Shown here: positions 47,801-59,800 of the stretch, piece by piece | Position numbering within the stretch: the stretch's first letter is position 1 | Layout of the letters: each line of letters begins with the position of its first letter | Assembly (NCBI RefSeq): GCF_001949145.1 | Contig: NW_019091425.1 | Coordinates: 592,575 to 656,574, forward strand | From: Acanthaster planci | Lineage: Eukaryota > Echinodermata > Asteroidea > Valvatida > Acanthasteridae | DNA length: 64,000 bases | Reading direction: 5' to 3' | Made by a program: the position numbers and the translations under genes | Notes under the pieces: generated by a model | What the model was told of the DNA's origin: nothing | The model's database searches: none | What the model saw: only the letters and a program-made list of their open reading frames with translations

Positions 47801-50800
47801 NNNNNNNNNNNNNNNNNNNNNNNNNNNNNNNNNNNNNNNNNNNNNNNNNNNNNNNNNNNNNNNNNNNNNNNNNNNNNNNNNNNNNNNNNNNNNNNNNNNN
47901 NNNNNNNNNNNNNNNNNNNNNNNNNNNNNNNNNNNNNNNNNNNNNNNNNNNNNNNNNNNNNNNNNNNNNNNNNNNNNNNNNNNNNNNNNNNNNNNNNNNN
48001 NNNNNNNNNNNNNNNNNNNNNNNNNNNNNNNNNNNNNNNNNNNNNNNNNNNNNNNNNNNNNNNNNNNNNNNNNNNNNNNNNNNNNNNNNNNNNNNNNNNN
48101 NNNNNNNNNNNNNNNNNNNNNNNNNNNNNNNNNNNNNNNNNNNNNNNNNNNNNNNNNNNNNNNNNNNNNNNNNNNNNNNNNNNNNNNNNNNNNNNNNNNN
48201 NNNNNNNNNNNNNNNNNNNNNNNNNNNNNNNNNNNNNNNNNNNNNNNNNNNNNNNNNNNNNNNNNNNNNNNNNNNNNNNNNNNNNNNNNNNNNNNNNNNN
48301 NNNNNNNNNNNNNNNNNNNNNNNNNNNNNNNNNNNNNNNNNNNNNNNNNNNNNNNNNNNNNNNNNNNNNNNNNNNNNNNNNNNNNNTTTCATTTCTGGGC
48401 TACACACAAAGGCCAAGGGTCTGCCTTCTTTCACCATGCTTGCTCGAGCGTGGGCCGAGAATAATAGCTGAAAAGCGGGCTGAGGATCTCAATTTTTACG
48501 GCGGCTCTACCCATGTCCCGGCCTAAAGGGGTTAAGCTCGCTGTTGTGGGCACTAATCCAGTCAACATGTTACATACAAGATAGATTCAAAACAAACAGT
48601 ATGGGCAAGCCCTCAAGCAACATAAATAGCCTCACAAGTACAGTTATCATGATACCATCAGGAATATGTCCGTCAGTTCGTAGAATTTGGTTTCCTAACT
48701 GCAGATTTAACCTAAAACACCACTAAAATCCTTTAGAGATGCTGGGTGGATCCTGACAACTGCATGCCGTGCAAGGGAAAAAACTGCCCGTAAATTTTCC
48801 CTTAGCACAAGAAATGGTAGCAGAAGGTGGGATAACCAAATGGATGTGTTCTTTGGCTTTGATAAAAAGGACCACCAATTGGCAATGCTCACTGCAGCAT
48901 TGGGAACTTACCAAGCCACTTGACAAAGGATGCCAGCATGGATATGACCCCTTCCATGTCCCACATGTAAGGGTACAGGTCGTAGAGCAGTGAGCGGTTG
49001 GGGATGTTGAGAAGGCGCATCATCATTCTGTGCACCTGCCGGCTGAAGTCCACAAAATTAGCAGCTCGGTCTGCCCACTCAATTGCCTAGTCATAGCAAA
49101 AACAAAGAACCCCAAAGTGTTAACAAATTGAAATCACTACCAACCAAAGAAATATAACAAGTACGCTGTTTGACACACATCAAGTTAATCACAGCTCACA
49201 CACTTTAAGGTGCATCATGCATCTATAAATTGTTTCTTTTATCATAAGCAGCATCAACTGCCCTGGTCTAAGATTTGGGTTTCTACATGACACACTCCTA
49301 AGAACTGAAGTCCTCCCTATTTACTCTTAACCCCTTGCCTACAGGAATTTTTTCCTGAAAGCCGACTCCAAGAATTCCAGCCTCGCTTGGCCACAAAGAC
49401 TACTTGCCAAACCGCAAATTCTCGGTTTGTGGCCCTGCGTGCTCTGCACGCTTTGAATTGCACGGTGAAAAGGCAGATTGTTTGGTGGCATGCGGCTCTA
49501 CTCACCCTTCCACATTCCCGTTGCCTCTTTTCAAAGTAGGGACTATTGTGAAGCTGGTGATTATGATGCCAATTCAGTCTTTTCATTTCTGGGCTATGCA
49601 CAAAGACCAATTACCATATATAATAGAGGCAGGGTCTGCCTTCTTTCACCGTGTTTGCTCGAGTGTGGGCCGAGAATGATAGCTGAAGAGCAGGCTGAGG
49701 ATCTCAATTTTTACGGCGGCTATACCCGCCTCCCGGCCTGGTAGGAAGGGGTTAATACAGAAGATTCCCATTACAGCACTCCTGATATAACGCTCTTACC
49801 GATATAACGCTCTGTTTTCATTTCCCCAACTGCACGCCCATTCACTGATTACATTTTTCTGTGGTTACAGCGCTCCCATTTACTACGTTTTTCAGGATAT
49901 AACACTCACGATATTCAGTCCCCAAACCACATAAAGCATGTGAAATGATTCCAGTTACAGCGCTCTTTACTTGCAAAGTCAGAATCTTGAAGTCATGGGG
50001 CACATGAAATGTGAGCGTAATTACAACAAACTTAACTTGCTCTGGTGTGGCGGCATTGTTGTGATTATTTTCCCACTTTTTAGTTATTCTTGTGGTGTAG
50101 TCTGACACACAAATAATCAACATTGAAATACTACATATTTCATTGCGTGTACTGTACGTGTATCTTCATATAGCACATCTCGTCTTTTCGCAGATTGTGT
50201 TCGGCATGACATGTCGCGTCTGTTTTCACTTGGGTTTTCTGATGATTATCACTTTCTACGGTCACATGGTTATTGGAAAAAATCAGTGATAAGACTGTCA
50301 ATGAATGGGTAGGCAGTAGCAGTCAGGATGTCGCAGTGGGTGTGGATGCAGTGTTTGTGTCACGATGCAGTATGCATGAGGTCCCATGGCGGTTTTTGAA
50401 GAGATTTGGTGGTGTTTTTTTTATTGGCATCACTAAAACGTCCATATAACCAGATAAAAGGTATACATGTATCTTCCAAAAATTACGGTGAACACATCTG
50501 CCAATACATGTAAACGTAATTCACATACCAGTACGATACATGTGGATACATTTACATGTACATGTATCTATACACTGTACATATACAAAGAAGTACATGT
50601 GCACATGTGCGTTACACGTTGCGCATCCATCCAGTCGGTTATAGTGCTGTGCTGTTATAACACTCAATTCCGTTAGGTCCCCTAAAGAGTGCTATAATGG
50701 AAATTTACTGTAATACAACTGCTAGCCATATCATGATGTAATACAGTGTGATATGTATTTGCAATGTACTTACTTTATATTTGTACTTTCCTCTTTATCA

Positions 50801-53800
50801 GAGCTCAAACTTAACCCTAACCCCCTAGGCTCCTGCACTAGAAAAGCATACTGAACCTCACAAAATCCAACAGGTTCATGTACTTGTACATGCAGGTCAC
50901 TGTACCAAACCTGATAAACTCCAACAGAATGAGCCCGTTGGAGTTTGAGTGATATGGTATGGATGGGTCTATGCAGTATAGGATGACTTGAACTGAACAG
51001 TACCAAACCTGGCAAAATCAAGCTTAGTCCAACAACTGGCACAGCAAGCCAGACACTGCACACAATGAAACCTGTGTGTCCTGACTCACACAGAATCCAA
51101 CACCATCTCCCTGGGCCTTTCATCCCAAGTCTCACAAAATTCAACAAGAAGTTCCTCAGGTACGGTACCAAACCAGCCAAAACCTCACAAAACCTGCTGT
51201 TGGAGAATGGCAGGTTTTGGGTAGTTCGGGTTAATAATCTAGAAGGAATAAATTAATTCCAACAATCAGCCAGAATGACATATGACATACTCCAACACAT
51301 GACATTTTTCTTAAATGTGTGAAATAGGCTGCGGGTACAGCAGCATTTTACAAAAAAGGCAAAAGAGAGCAATGTTTTCTTTTACCATATCAGATGGATC
51401 AGACTTGAGTTTGGACTCGCTGACTTGATGTGCGTTCATTTTCAACCAGTGTATCTCCTCCAGCATCTTGACTGCTTTCTTGCCGTGTTCATATGGCAGA
51501 TAGAAGAGTTCCACCAGGAGCAGCACGTCCTCTACGGTGATCCTCTCCAGCTTCTTGGCATGCTTGTCTGTGTCTAAATCCTCATCGGGGATGTCCGAGT
51601 CTGGCTCGGCGGATTCAATGTTCACGTCCTCGGGTTGACTATCTGCATCGGCGCCATCACTCTGCATCTCCGTGTCTGTGTCTGTCGTTGTCTCGGCCAT
51701 TGCCTCCACCTCCGCAGTCTTTTCTCCTGCATTCGGTGCATTCTCAGGGCGAGCCTGGCTCTCCTCGGAGTCCTTCTCGAGAGTCTCGTCAATCTGCATG
51801 GCGACCTCGCTGACCTTGCACACCGTGGTGGTGGTGGTCGGGACGTTGGAGCTCATCTTCGTTGGGACAACGCTCGGTGGGAGCGATGGCAACGGCACAT
51901 CTGCCTTCTGCGAGAAGTCTCCGTTGCAGTCCATGGGCTCCAGTGGGTCACTAGGTGCAAATGCACTGGTGACGAGCGAGTTGACAGGGTTAGGAATTGG
52001 CTTGAAGTTATCAGCCCCTTCGCTGACGGCAGCCAGGTTATCGAACGCCTTCTTGTTTTTCAGGAGTTCCTCTGCGAGCTGCCCCTCCCCTGGGGAGGGA
52101 ATTTCTTGCCCGCTGGACGTGGTGGGAGTTGTGATGCTCATACAGGTGTTGATGCTGGGTATGGGTGGGGCCGTAGGAGGCACAGTCACAAGAGCTGGGG
52201 CCAGTAACCGTTTCTCACTTGTTGGCACTGCAGTCATAATCACGTCCATCCACTCAGTGACTGCAGCTTTGAGTGCCAAGTCTGGATCGTACAGCCCATG
52301 GTTTGGATAGTTCCTATGTGATGGGACAGACTCATTTTCTCCTTCCGTTTCCAGTTTAATTTCTGCTTCAATGGTGGGATTTTCAGAGGAGCTTCCTGCA
52401 TCATGGTCAAAATAAAAAGCTACTGTCAAGCTGTGTGTATGAGATCATGCAGTGAAACATGAGTTGAAATTCCAAGGGTCATGGTTGTTTTTTTGGGGTG
52501 ATATTACTTTATAATTTATGATATCTTTATATTGTTACGTTACGCATGCCTTGTGAAGTTGCGAAGGATGAGAACAATTTCGGAGTTAACGCATTAGAAA
52601 ATAAATAATAATATACTGGTACTGAAAATGGAAGTGCGGTCATTTTCTGCACTTGACAGCACTTTTAGTAAAGTCACCACCTTAAATTGGTCTATGTATA
52701 TAGATCACTCCATGCATAGCCTTAGAATAGGAATTACTGACCTTATGACCCATGAGACTGGGGTCAACTTATTGGAACATTTAAACATACACTAACAGGC
52801 AAAATGTTCCATGTGTACATGCACTTGGTAAGGCCAAACAAAATAACAGTTGTGCTTCTGGTTACCCGCCCCAACCTAGCAAATTGTACAAAGCCTAAAT
52901 CTTTAAATTAGAAAAAAATAGAAATGAAAAAATACTGTTGCCAACCCTCATGCTTATTTTTATACACAAATTTATGTAGTTTTTTTTAGATTTTTACCTT
53001 TTTTTGCTTAAAAAATGATGTTTTCTCATGAGTTAATTTTTCACGGCAATGTAAGTCGTCGGCAAGGTCCGTCATGATCAAGTGTCATACAAACGCATGC
53101 CATACGCATGACGTGGGGCCTGTTCAGAGTTTAACACGATGCCCCCTACAGCCTATTCGTTTGTGCATTTTATCTGCTCGCCGGACATAAACTATCATTA
53201 ATATTAAATGCAAAAGTAGTCTTGGGCCCAGACTGTGTATTGTGCTCACTCGCATGTCAAGCATGTTGTGCTTACAAGCTTGAAGTACATGTATGCTTGC
53301 TCGCGTCAAGGTGGTGGACAACATGCAGCGGGCCGGGAGGAACGTTCACCTTGGAATTTTGGAAATGCACTCCCAACGCCTTCGCTGGCACAAATTTCAA
53401 GGTCACTGACAAGATCGATGTCGACATGACGCTGACCTTTGGGGACATGCCCTCACCCCTTTGATCTGCTCTTCCCGAAACTAGTCTGGCCAAACAATTT
53501 AAGCATGTTATAACAACAGACAAATTGAGTGACTCAGGGACACAACTCATACATACATATATATAAACAGTATATACACGGTGGTTTTTGTTAATTTTAT
53601 TTATATTTTTTGTATATTAGTTTTATCTGTAGGCCTAGGCGTATTAGTTCTGTCTTTCATGTCATGTAAATAAAGGCATGATTTTGTAAATAAAGGCATG
53701 GTTTTGCAGACACTTGGAGATACATGTAATACTTTCTGAGTTATTCAAACCCAACCTGCCTCTCTACAGATATTTTAAGCCACTTGACCATAGATATTAC

Positions 53801-56800
53801 AATCCAGTTTTTGCTGCTTGTCATATTCAAATCTAAACCTTTCTTACATAGCTGAATAATGTTCAAGAATGTTCAAACATTTCCGACCTTAAAAGTTTTG
53901 ACCCAAAAAATTTAGAAAAAAAAAAGAGATACTACCCACCTACCCAACCTATTTTTTCGTTTGGCCTAACTAAAGTCAACCAGATAACACAGATACTCAA
54001 CTGAAATGTCAAATATAAGTAACGTTATGCTGTTTAAGACTATAAAATGTTCCATTTGTAATGGCACACATGTATGAGGAAACTGGTTGATTAAAGGAAA
54101 AGTTCTAACAGGGAAGGCACCATTGTCAGGGTGCACATTTGCTTTTCCTCATATACGTGCATGCTCCCTTCTATTCATATCCATTATTTAATTAACAAAT
54201 TTGGCTTTTTTGTTGAAGAGGTCTTGTGACACTGCATGTTACCACAAGTTTGTCCGTCTCTTTAAACAAACATCATTTTCAGTTAAGCCACAAAATCAGA
54301 TTAATCAATGCATTGTATTGATGTACAGTCACGGATGAAAATGACTTACCACCAGGTTCCTCCTTGTTTTCGTCAGTCACTCCATCACAACAATGTGACC
54401 ACGTGGCCAGAGTGTGCAAGGCAATGTAGTTGGCTTCATATTCACAGTTGGGGTTGGTCAAAATGCCGCTGATGTAGGAATGTAGCTCAGAGGAACGCCC
54501 TTTGAATGGACCTACAACAGTGACAATGTATCACAGAGGAGACTCGACGATGGCGACAATGATACTATGTTTGTACCACGGAAACTATGTGACCATCACA
54601 TTGGAGGCTAAGTGTACTACAATTCTGGACCCAATGTCTTGGTGCTACTCAGCAAAAAGAACTGCTTAACAAATTTATCAAGCTGTTTTCTGGGCCAAAA
54701 TTGACTGACAATGAGTATAAGCCATAGTCATACAACATTTTGGCTTGACACCTGCTTTTGCTACTCAGAAAACATCCATGGCGCATATAAAGTTGACATA
54801 ATTAGCACTTTTGTAAAACTGGTACGAGGATGAACACAAACACTGATTTCAGCTGACAAAAAACAGTGCAGAACACCGTTCCTACACACACAGAAGCTGT
54901 TTTGATGGGCATTCAGGTTTAGATTTCTCTACTCACCAAGGAATATCCTCTTTTGGTCATAGTCATTGGCATGGACGTTATCCCAGATGACGGGTTTTCT
55001 CTTGATCACCTCTGTCAATTCAAGGATGGACTCCACAGAAATCGTTTTTGATACGACTTTGGGTCCTGAGCAGTGAAAGGGGAGACTTTAAGGTTTAAGG
55101 CTGCAAATTCCAACAGGAGATAAATATGATATAAAATGTTTACAAAGAAATTGTTGCCATTAGAATGTGTTCAACTTCTGAAAATTTGCACTATGACTGT
55201 CTTCGTGCTACAAAATTTGCAAGCCAGTAACGTTCATGCCGACACTGACATTCCATTACATGCAACCCATGTTACAAATGTCTATGTAGCTAACTCCACA
55301 ACTGATCAGGAACTGTAATGACTGAGAATGTATCCAAATCAAAAGGGCCTAGGGGGTTGGGTTAATGGAAATGGTCGTGAATGCCTGCTATATGGATTGA
55401 AGCATCTTTAATTGAGATCCACGTATATAGGATGTGACATGTCCAAATTCAACAAGGTTCAGAATGTTTTGCAGAATCCATGTGAAAAAAAGGAAACAAC
55501 CATCTAGTGTTGTCATTAAAACAGCGAAAGACAAGACGTAAGATTATCCTTCATTGTCACCCACTACCATTGGCCGGGCACCATGATGTTATGTATGAAT
55601 CTCAATTCCTCAGGCTTGCTACTTGCACTAGTTTATTACATGTGTATGTCCGGAGCTCCAGCTTAGGCCCCGTGAATAAAACCGTATATTATTAAGTATT
55701 ACTGGGAAAAACTCGGGGAAAGGAATGTATTCATTTTTTGTTTGTTTCTTTGTTTTAAGGCTAATATTCCGTATGCTTTTAGGTGAGCTGCGAAGGATTA
55801 CAGAGAACTGAGAAAGGCTGAGTCAAGCTCCCATTACTTTCCATAGGGCTAGATGTATCTTGAAATCCAAGAACAAATAGAATGCCATTGGGATCATGTG
55901 TAACGGTAGTAATATGGGAATTTAGGAAGGTTCCTAGCACAAACGCAGAAGTCCCTGGTTTTACCTGTCCACATGATTTTGATGTCTGGGAGTAGTTTGG
56001 AGCCGATTGTCCGCAGATACTCAGACTTCCGGACGGATGGTTCTGCTCTCGATGCACAATACTCTGTAAATATAGAAATGACCTCCGTCTTTTCATCCTA
56101 TTTAACAAACACAGCTTCATTTCCTTTTTAGAGTTAAAATTATTCTTCACAACATTTGAAAATAAAAAACCTCTCACATGGAAACTGTCTAACACAGATA
56201 GGTTACAACCCAATTAGTGGGGGAAAATGAAAACAAATAATGGCAAAAAACCACAAAAATGCAGTAAAAATAACTTTGACAAAACTGCAAAGGAAGACCT
56301 CTTAATTATTAAATTTTTTTGTTGATGTAGCTCAGAAAATACATTTGGGCAGATTTTCACAGGATAAGTTTCTAAGTGGAGACAGTAATGAGAGACCTTA
56401 ACCCAAATCTGTAACAAGAAAAACACCTTGTAAAGTGGGCATTTCCAATACGCTCAACAGAGTATTTCTGTTCTCTGAGTTCAGAATACCATTGAGGGAA
56501 ATTCTAGATAGATATGTGAAGAATATAAACAGAGAAAATTATACTGGGGACTCTAAAATGACTTCAAAAGTGTTAACATGACACAAGACAGTTGCTACTT
56601 TGTCTATGAGTTTGTGTAAACAGGAGACATTTCAAGAAATGTTAGCAATATTTCAAAACCACTTTCACAGAGTGGGCTACATTACCAGTTGGACAGAACA
56701 GGAACTTGGGTTGACCAAGATGCTGAAAGACCTCATTAGTTACGGAGACCTGAGCATGGGCAAATGTCTGAAACACCTCCTTGTCAGCTGCACACATGTC

Positions 56801-59800
56801 AGTGTCAATGTCGTCAAAGAGGAGAGAAAATGCTTCGCACCCAAACTGCCGTACCTGAGACAATTGAGGGAAAAAGGAAAGAAAAAAATTAAACCTGTCC
56901 CATAATTGTTTCATGATGCAGACAATGTCCACATCTATAGGATATTTCTATGATTGAGGACAGTGCTGGCAGCATGCCAACAAACATCAAATTTGCACAC
57001 ATACGTAGCAAATCTCAAGTTTTGTTTTCAGCGGCAGTCAAGTTTGTGCAGTGGATCTATCTTTAACAGCTGACAATTCCAACAGACTCAAAAATTTGTA
57101 TCTAAAACAATTCAGCCATTCCTATTGATCAGAAGCCTGTTACGTGGCTAGTCTCCAATGTGGATAAAGCACCCGCTGGCTATGCACCATCTATGCACCA
57201 TCTCATCATGCGCGCACTAGCCTTGGTCAAGGCATTCGTCATCAGTCGCACTGCACTAGCAAGCTATCCACAACCTCACTTGTGTACACGTACATTTGTG
57301 TATGGTTTGCATATCACACTGGCCATGTAACGTCAACCTTTGGCTAGATCTTTCCACTGCATATGAAAAACATCACTGGCAATTGCCAACGGATGACCAA
57401 GGCTATGCACTTACCAGTCTCCACATTAGGAAATTGTTTACAGCTACTCATGAAAGACAGATACAGTAACATGGTTAGAAGGGTGTTTGAAAAAAATTAA
57501 GTAAAACTGTTCAACAAAAATCAATGGAAATGTACCGGTATACTGATTTTTAGTTTGTTTAGACTTTCTGGTGCAAATGCTATTCATGAATGGGAATAAA
57601 CAGGTGCTTGACTGGTCTTAAATATTTGTTTAAACTGGCCCCAAAGAACGGACACATAATACAACTTGCCGCTGGCTCAGACCATTATTAGTGTCCATTT
57701 TCCTGACCAGTCTAACATGAACATTTGCTTTTATGGAATATACATACAGTCATTGCAAAAGCTTAGGACCACCTATACTAAATGCATTAACCAGAAGAAA
57801 AACCAAACTTAAACCAATCAATCATGCTGCCTTATAGACAAAAAAGTCATACAAGGCCTGCCTGTGCAAAAATATTCATTCAAATGGTATACAGCACTAC
57901 ACTAAGGTTATGCACCACTGTAAAAACATGTTAAGTAATCGTTCAATGAGACAATGTAATGTAGGCCCAGTGACAGAAGTACCAATAAAATTCTAGGTGG
58001 TCTTAAACTTCTGCAAATGATCGTATACATGGGTATCTCCCTGTCTTCCCTGCTCAGTGGGTTGAATCACTAACATAAAAGGACCGGTGAACCTGTACTT
58101 TATTCTTGCGATGTACAACGGCAGCTCAAGGAACCCCCCACACATACCTGCTCCAGTTTCCGCTTCAGACATGTCACTTCTTTGGCACTGGAGAAGGTTA
58201 TGTCCAGGCCAGGAGACAAAGCGTAGACAAAGTCCACATTGTGTTCTTTAGCTGCGTCTATCAGGCCAGTTAAATGCTCTGTGACAAAAAGAACAAAAAA
58301 AACAACAAACTAAAACCACTAGCAAAAGCCACATTGGCCAGCTGTTATCTTAGAACCTTGCAGTTCTGCCCAAGGCCATCAATTTCCCACTTCTAAGCAA
58401 GCAAAAACATCAAATGCTATGAACAATGCACTTCGAGATGCCATGTTGTCAAAACAGTGAGTCTGACCTGTGCATAATCTTATTGACAGGGCCTTAGATT
58501 GTGGACCATTGTTTTAAAAATGTACTCTTTGACAATTCCTTACCAGCTTCCTCTACAGAGTACATGTCACGCCAGTACATGCGATGCTTGCAGTCGTCTT
58601 TTGGTGCATACATGTATGTGTTAAGCTTCAGCCGTCGCATGAGGGCAAACAGGTTCTTGCGCTGGCTGGTGGTCCATGGCCGGCCATAAAAACCTCCAAT
58701 GTGAAAGGAAAAGTGAAAAGTGATGAAGAAACAATGTTAGAAAAAAGGAAGGCCATTATATCATATGTCATCAGGTTTCACTTACTTACACCCTATCTCA
58801 CTTTCTTTTCATATTTGTGGCTCTAGAAGTATTAAGTTTCCAAAATTGTTCTACATCTGCATTCCAACTTTTAATACAAAATTCACAATGACAACGATTA
58901 TGACCATGGAACCAGATAGAGATTTGTCATGGTAAAAACTAAACTTAATCTATAACTTAACAAAATCACAATCCTCCATGATTCAAGACCCCTGCAAAAT
59001 TGAGGTAAAAATTGGGAACTGGTACATGTCAAAAACAAAATTCATATCCGGCCATCATAATCTTAAGTTTTATGATACAGTTTTGAAAAAATGACTTAAT
59101 CTTAATTTTGATTACATGGCAACGGATCCCAAGTATCTTGGGATTTATAGCCGCAGGGGATGACCTAGGCTAACGTAAGAATAAGGCATGTATATTCTGC
59201 CAAAAATGAATCGAAACGTAACTCTACATATCATTTATCAAAACTACTAAAAGAGTGACTTTGGTCACTTAAAACACAAATTTGCAACTTGTAGATTTAC
59301 AAAAAAGATTATTTGGGGACAATAAGGCACACAGTGTACATTACAGGTATGTTGACATTTAGTTGGCTACCACAGCAAACCAAACAGACTTTTTAAGTAA
59401 AAAACAATTGTTTTTAATTTTCAAGTAAAATTTTTAAGTAGTGTTTGTACCAGACGGCTTAATTGCAAAACTTCTCTCATCGACAAAGAATATTCATTAT
59501 CTTTTTCAACAGACGTATTTTAAAGCCCCCTAGAAAGACCTTTACAGAAAAATGAGCTATCATTTGGCTCTCTTCATTCTCTTACTGTTTAAAATCACTC
59601 TCACTGTGCCAGAACTGCCAGGTCTTATACATGTACCCTTCAATCACCAAGAATAATCTTAAATTTTGACTGCATCAAAAATATATCATGAGTACTTACA
59701 ACATGTTTGCTGCGAATGTCATTATTTGTTTTTGTCAAATATGATACGCAGCATTTTTTTTTGATGACAGTCAAGAATTTTGATGGAAAATGCATGATGT

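Larger units (their letters stand above)
42378..48911 (-). other. OGA intron 9 (6.5 kb, includes the scaffold gap)
   Basis: It contains an inverted-repeat element (43706-43813), two TTAA-flanked elements (46529-47115 and 47594-48535) and the N run 47789-48386. The remaining sequence shows no recognised exon or RNA gene. Confidence 0.8.
49087..51385 (-). other. OGA intron 8 (2.3 kb)
   Basis: Largely made of two adjoining transposons: a piggyBac-like copy (49327-49755) and a pogo-like element (49758-50710). The part at 50800-51200 shows diverged internal repeats (ACCAAACCTG, CTCACAAAATCCAACA). Confidence 0.8.

Noticed and set aside
47602-48526. Frames of 220-290 codons across 47602-48526
   Set aside because: Their length comes from the run of N. 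The real sequence on each side is a non-coding transposon.
51635-52310. Two long plus-strand open frames (190 and 212 codons)
   Set aside because: They are antisense shadows of OGA exon 8, whose minus-strand frame matches known OGA sequence at both ends. The exon's GC-rich, low-complexity composition keeps the opposite frames open.
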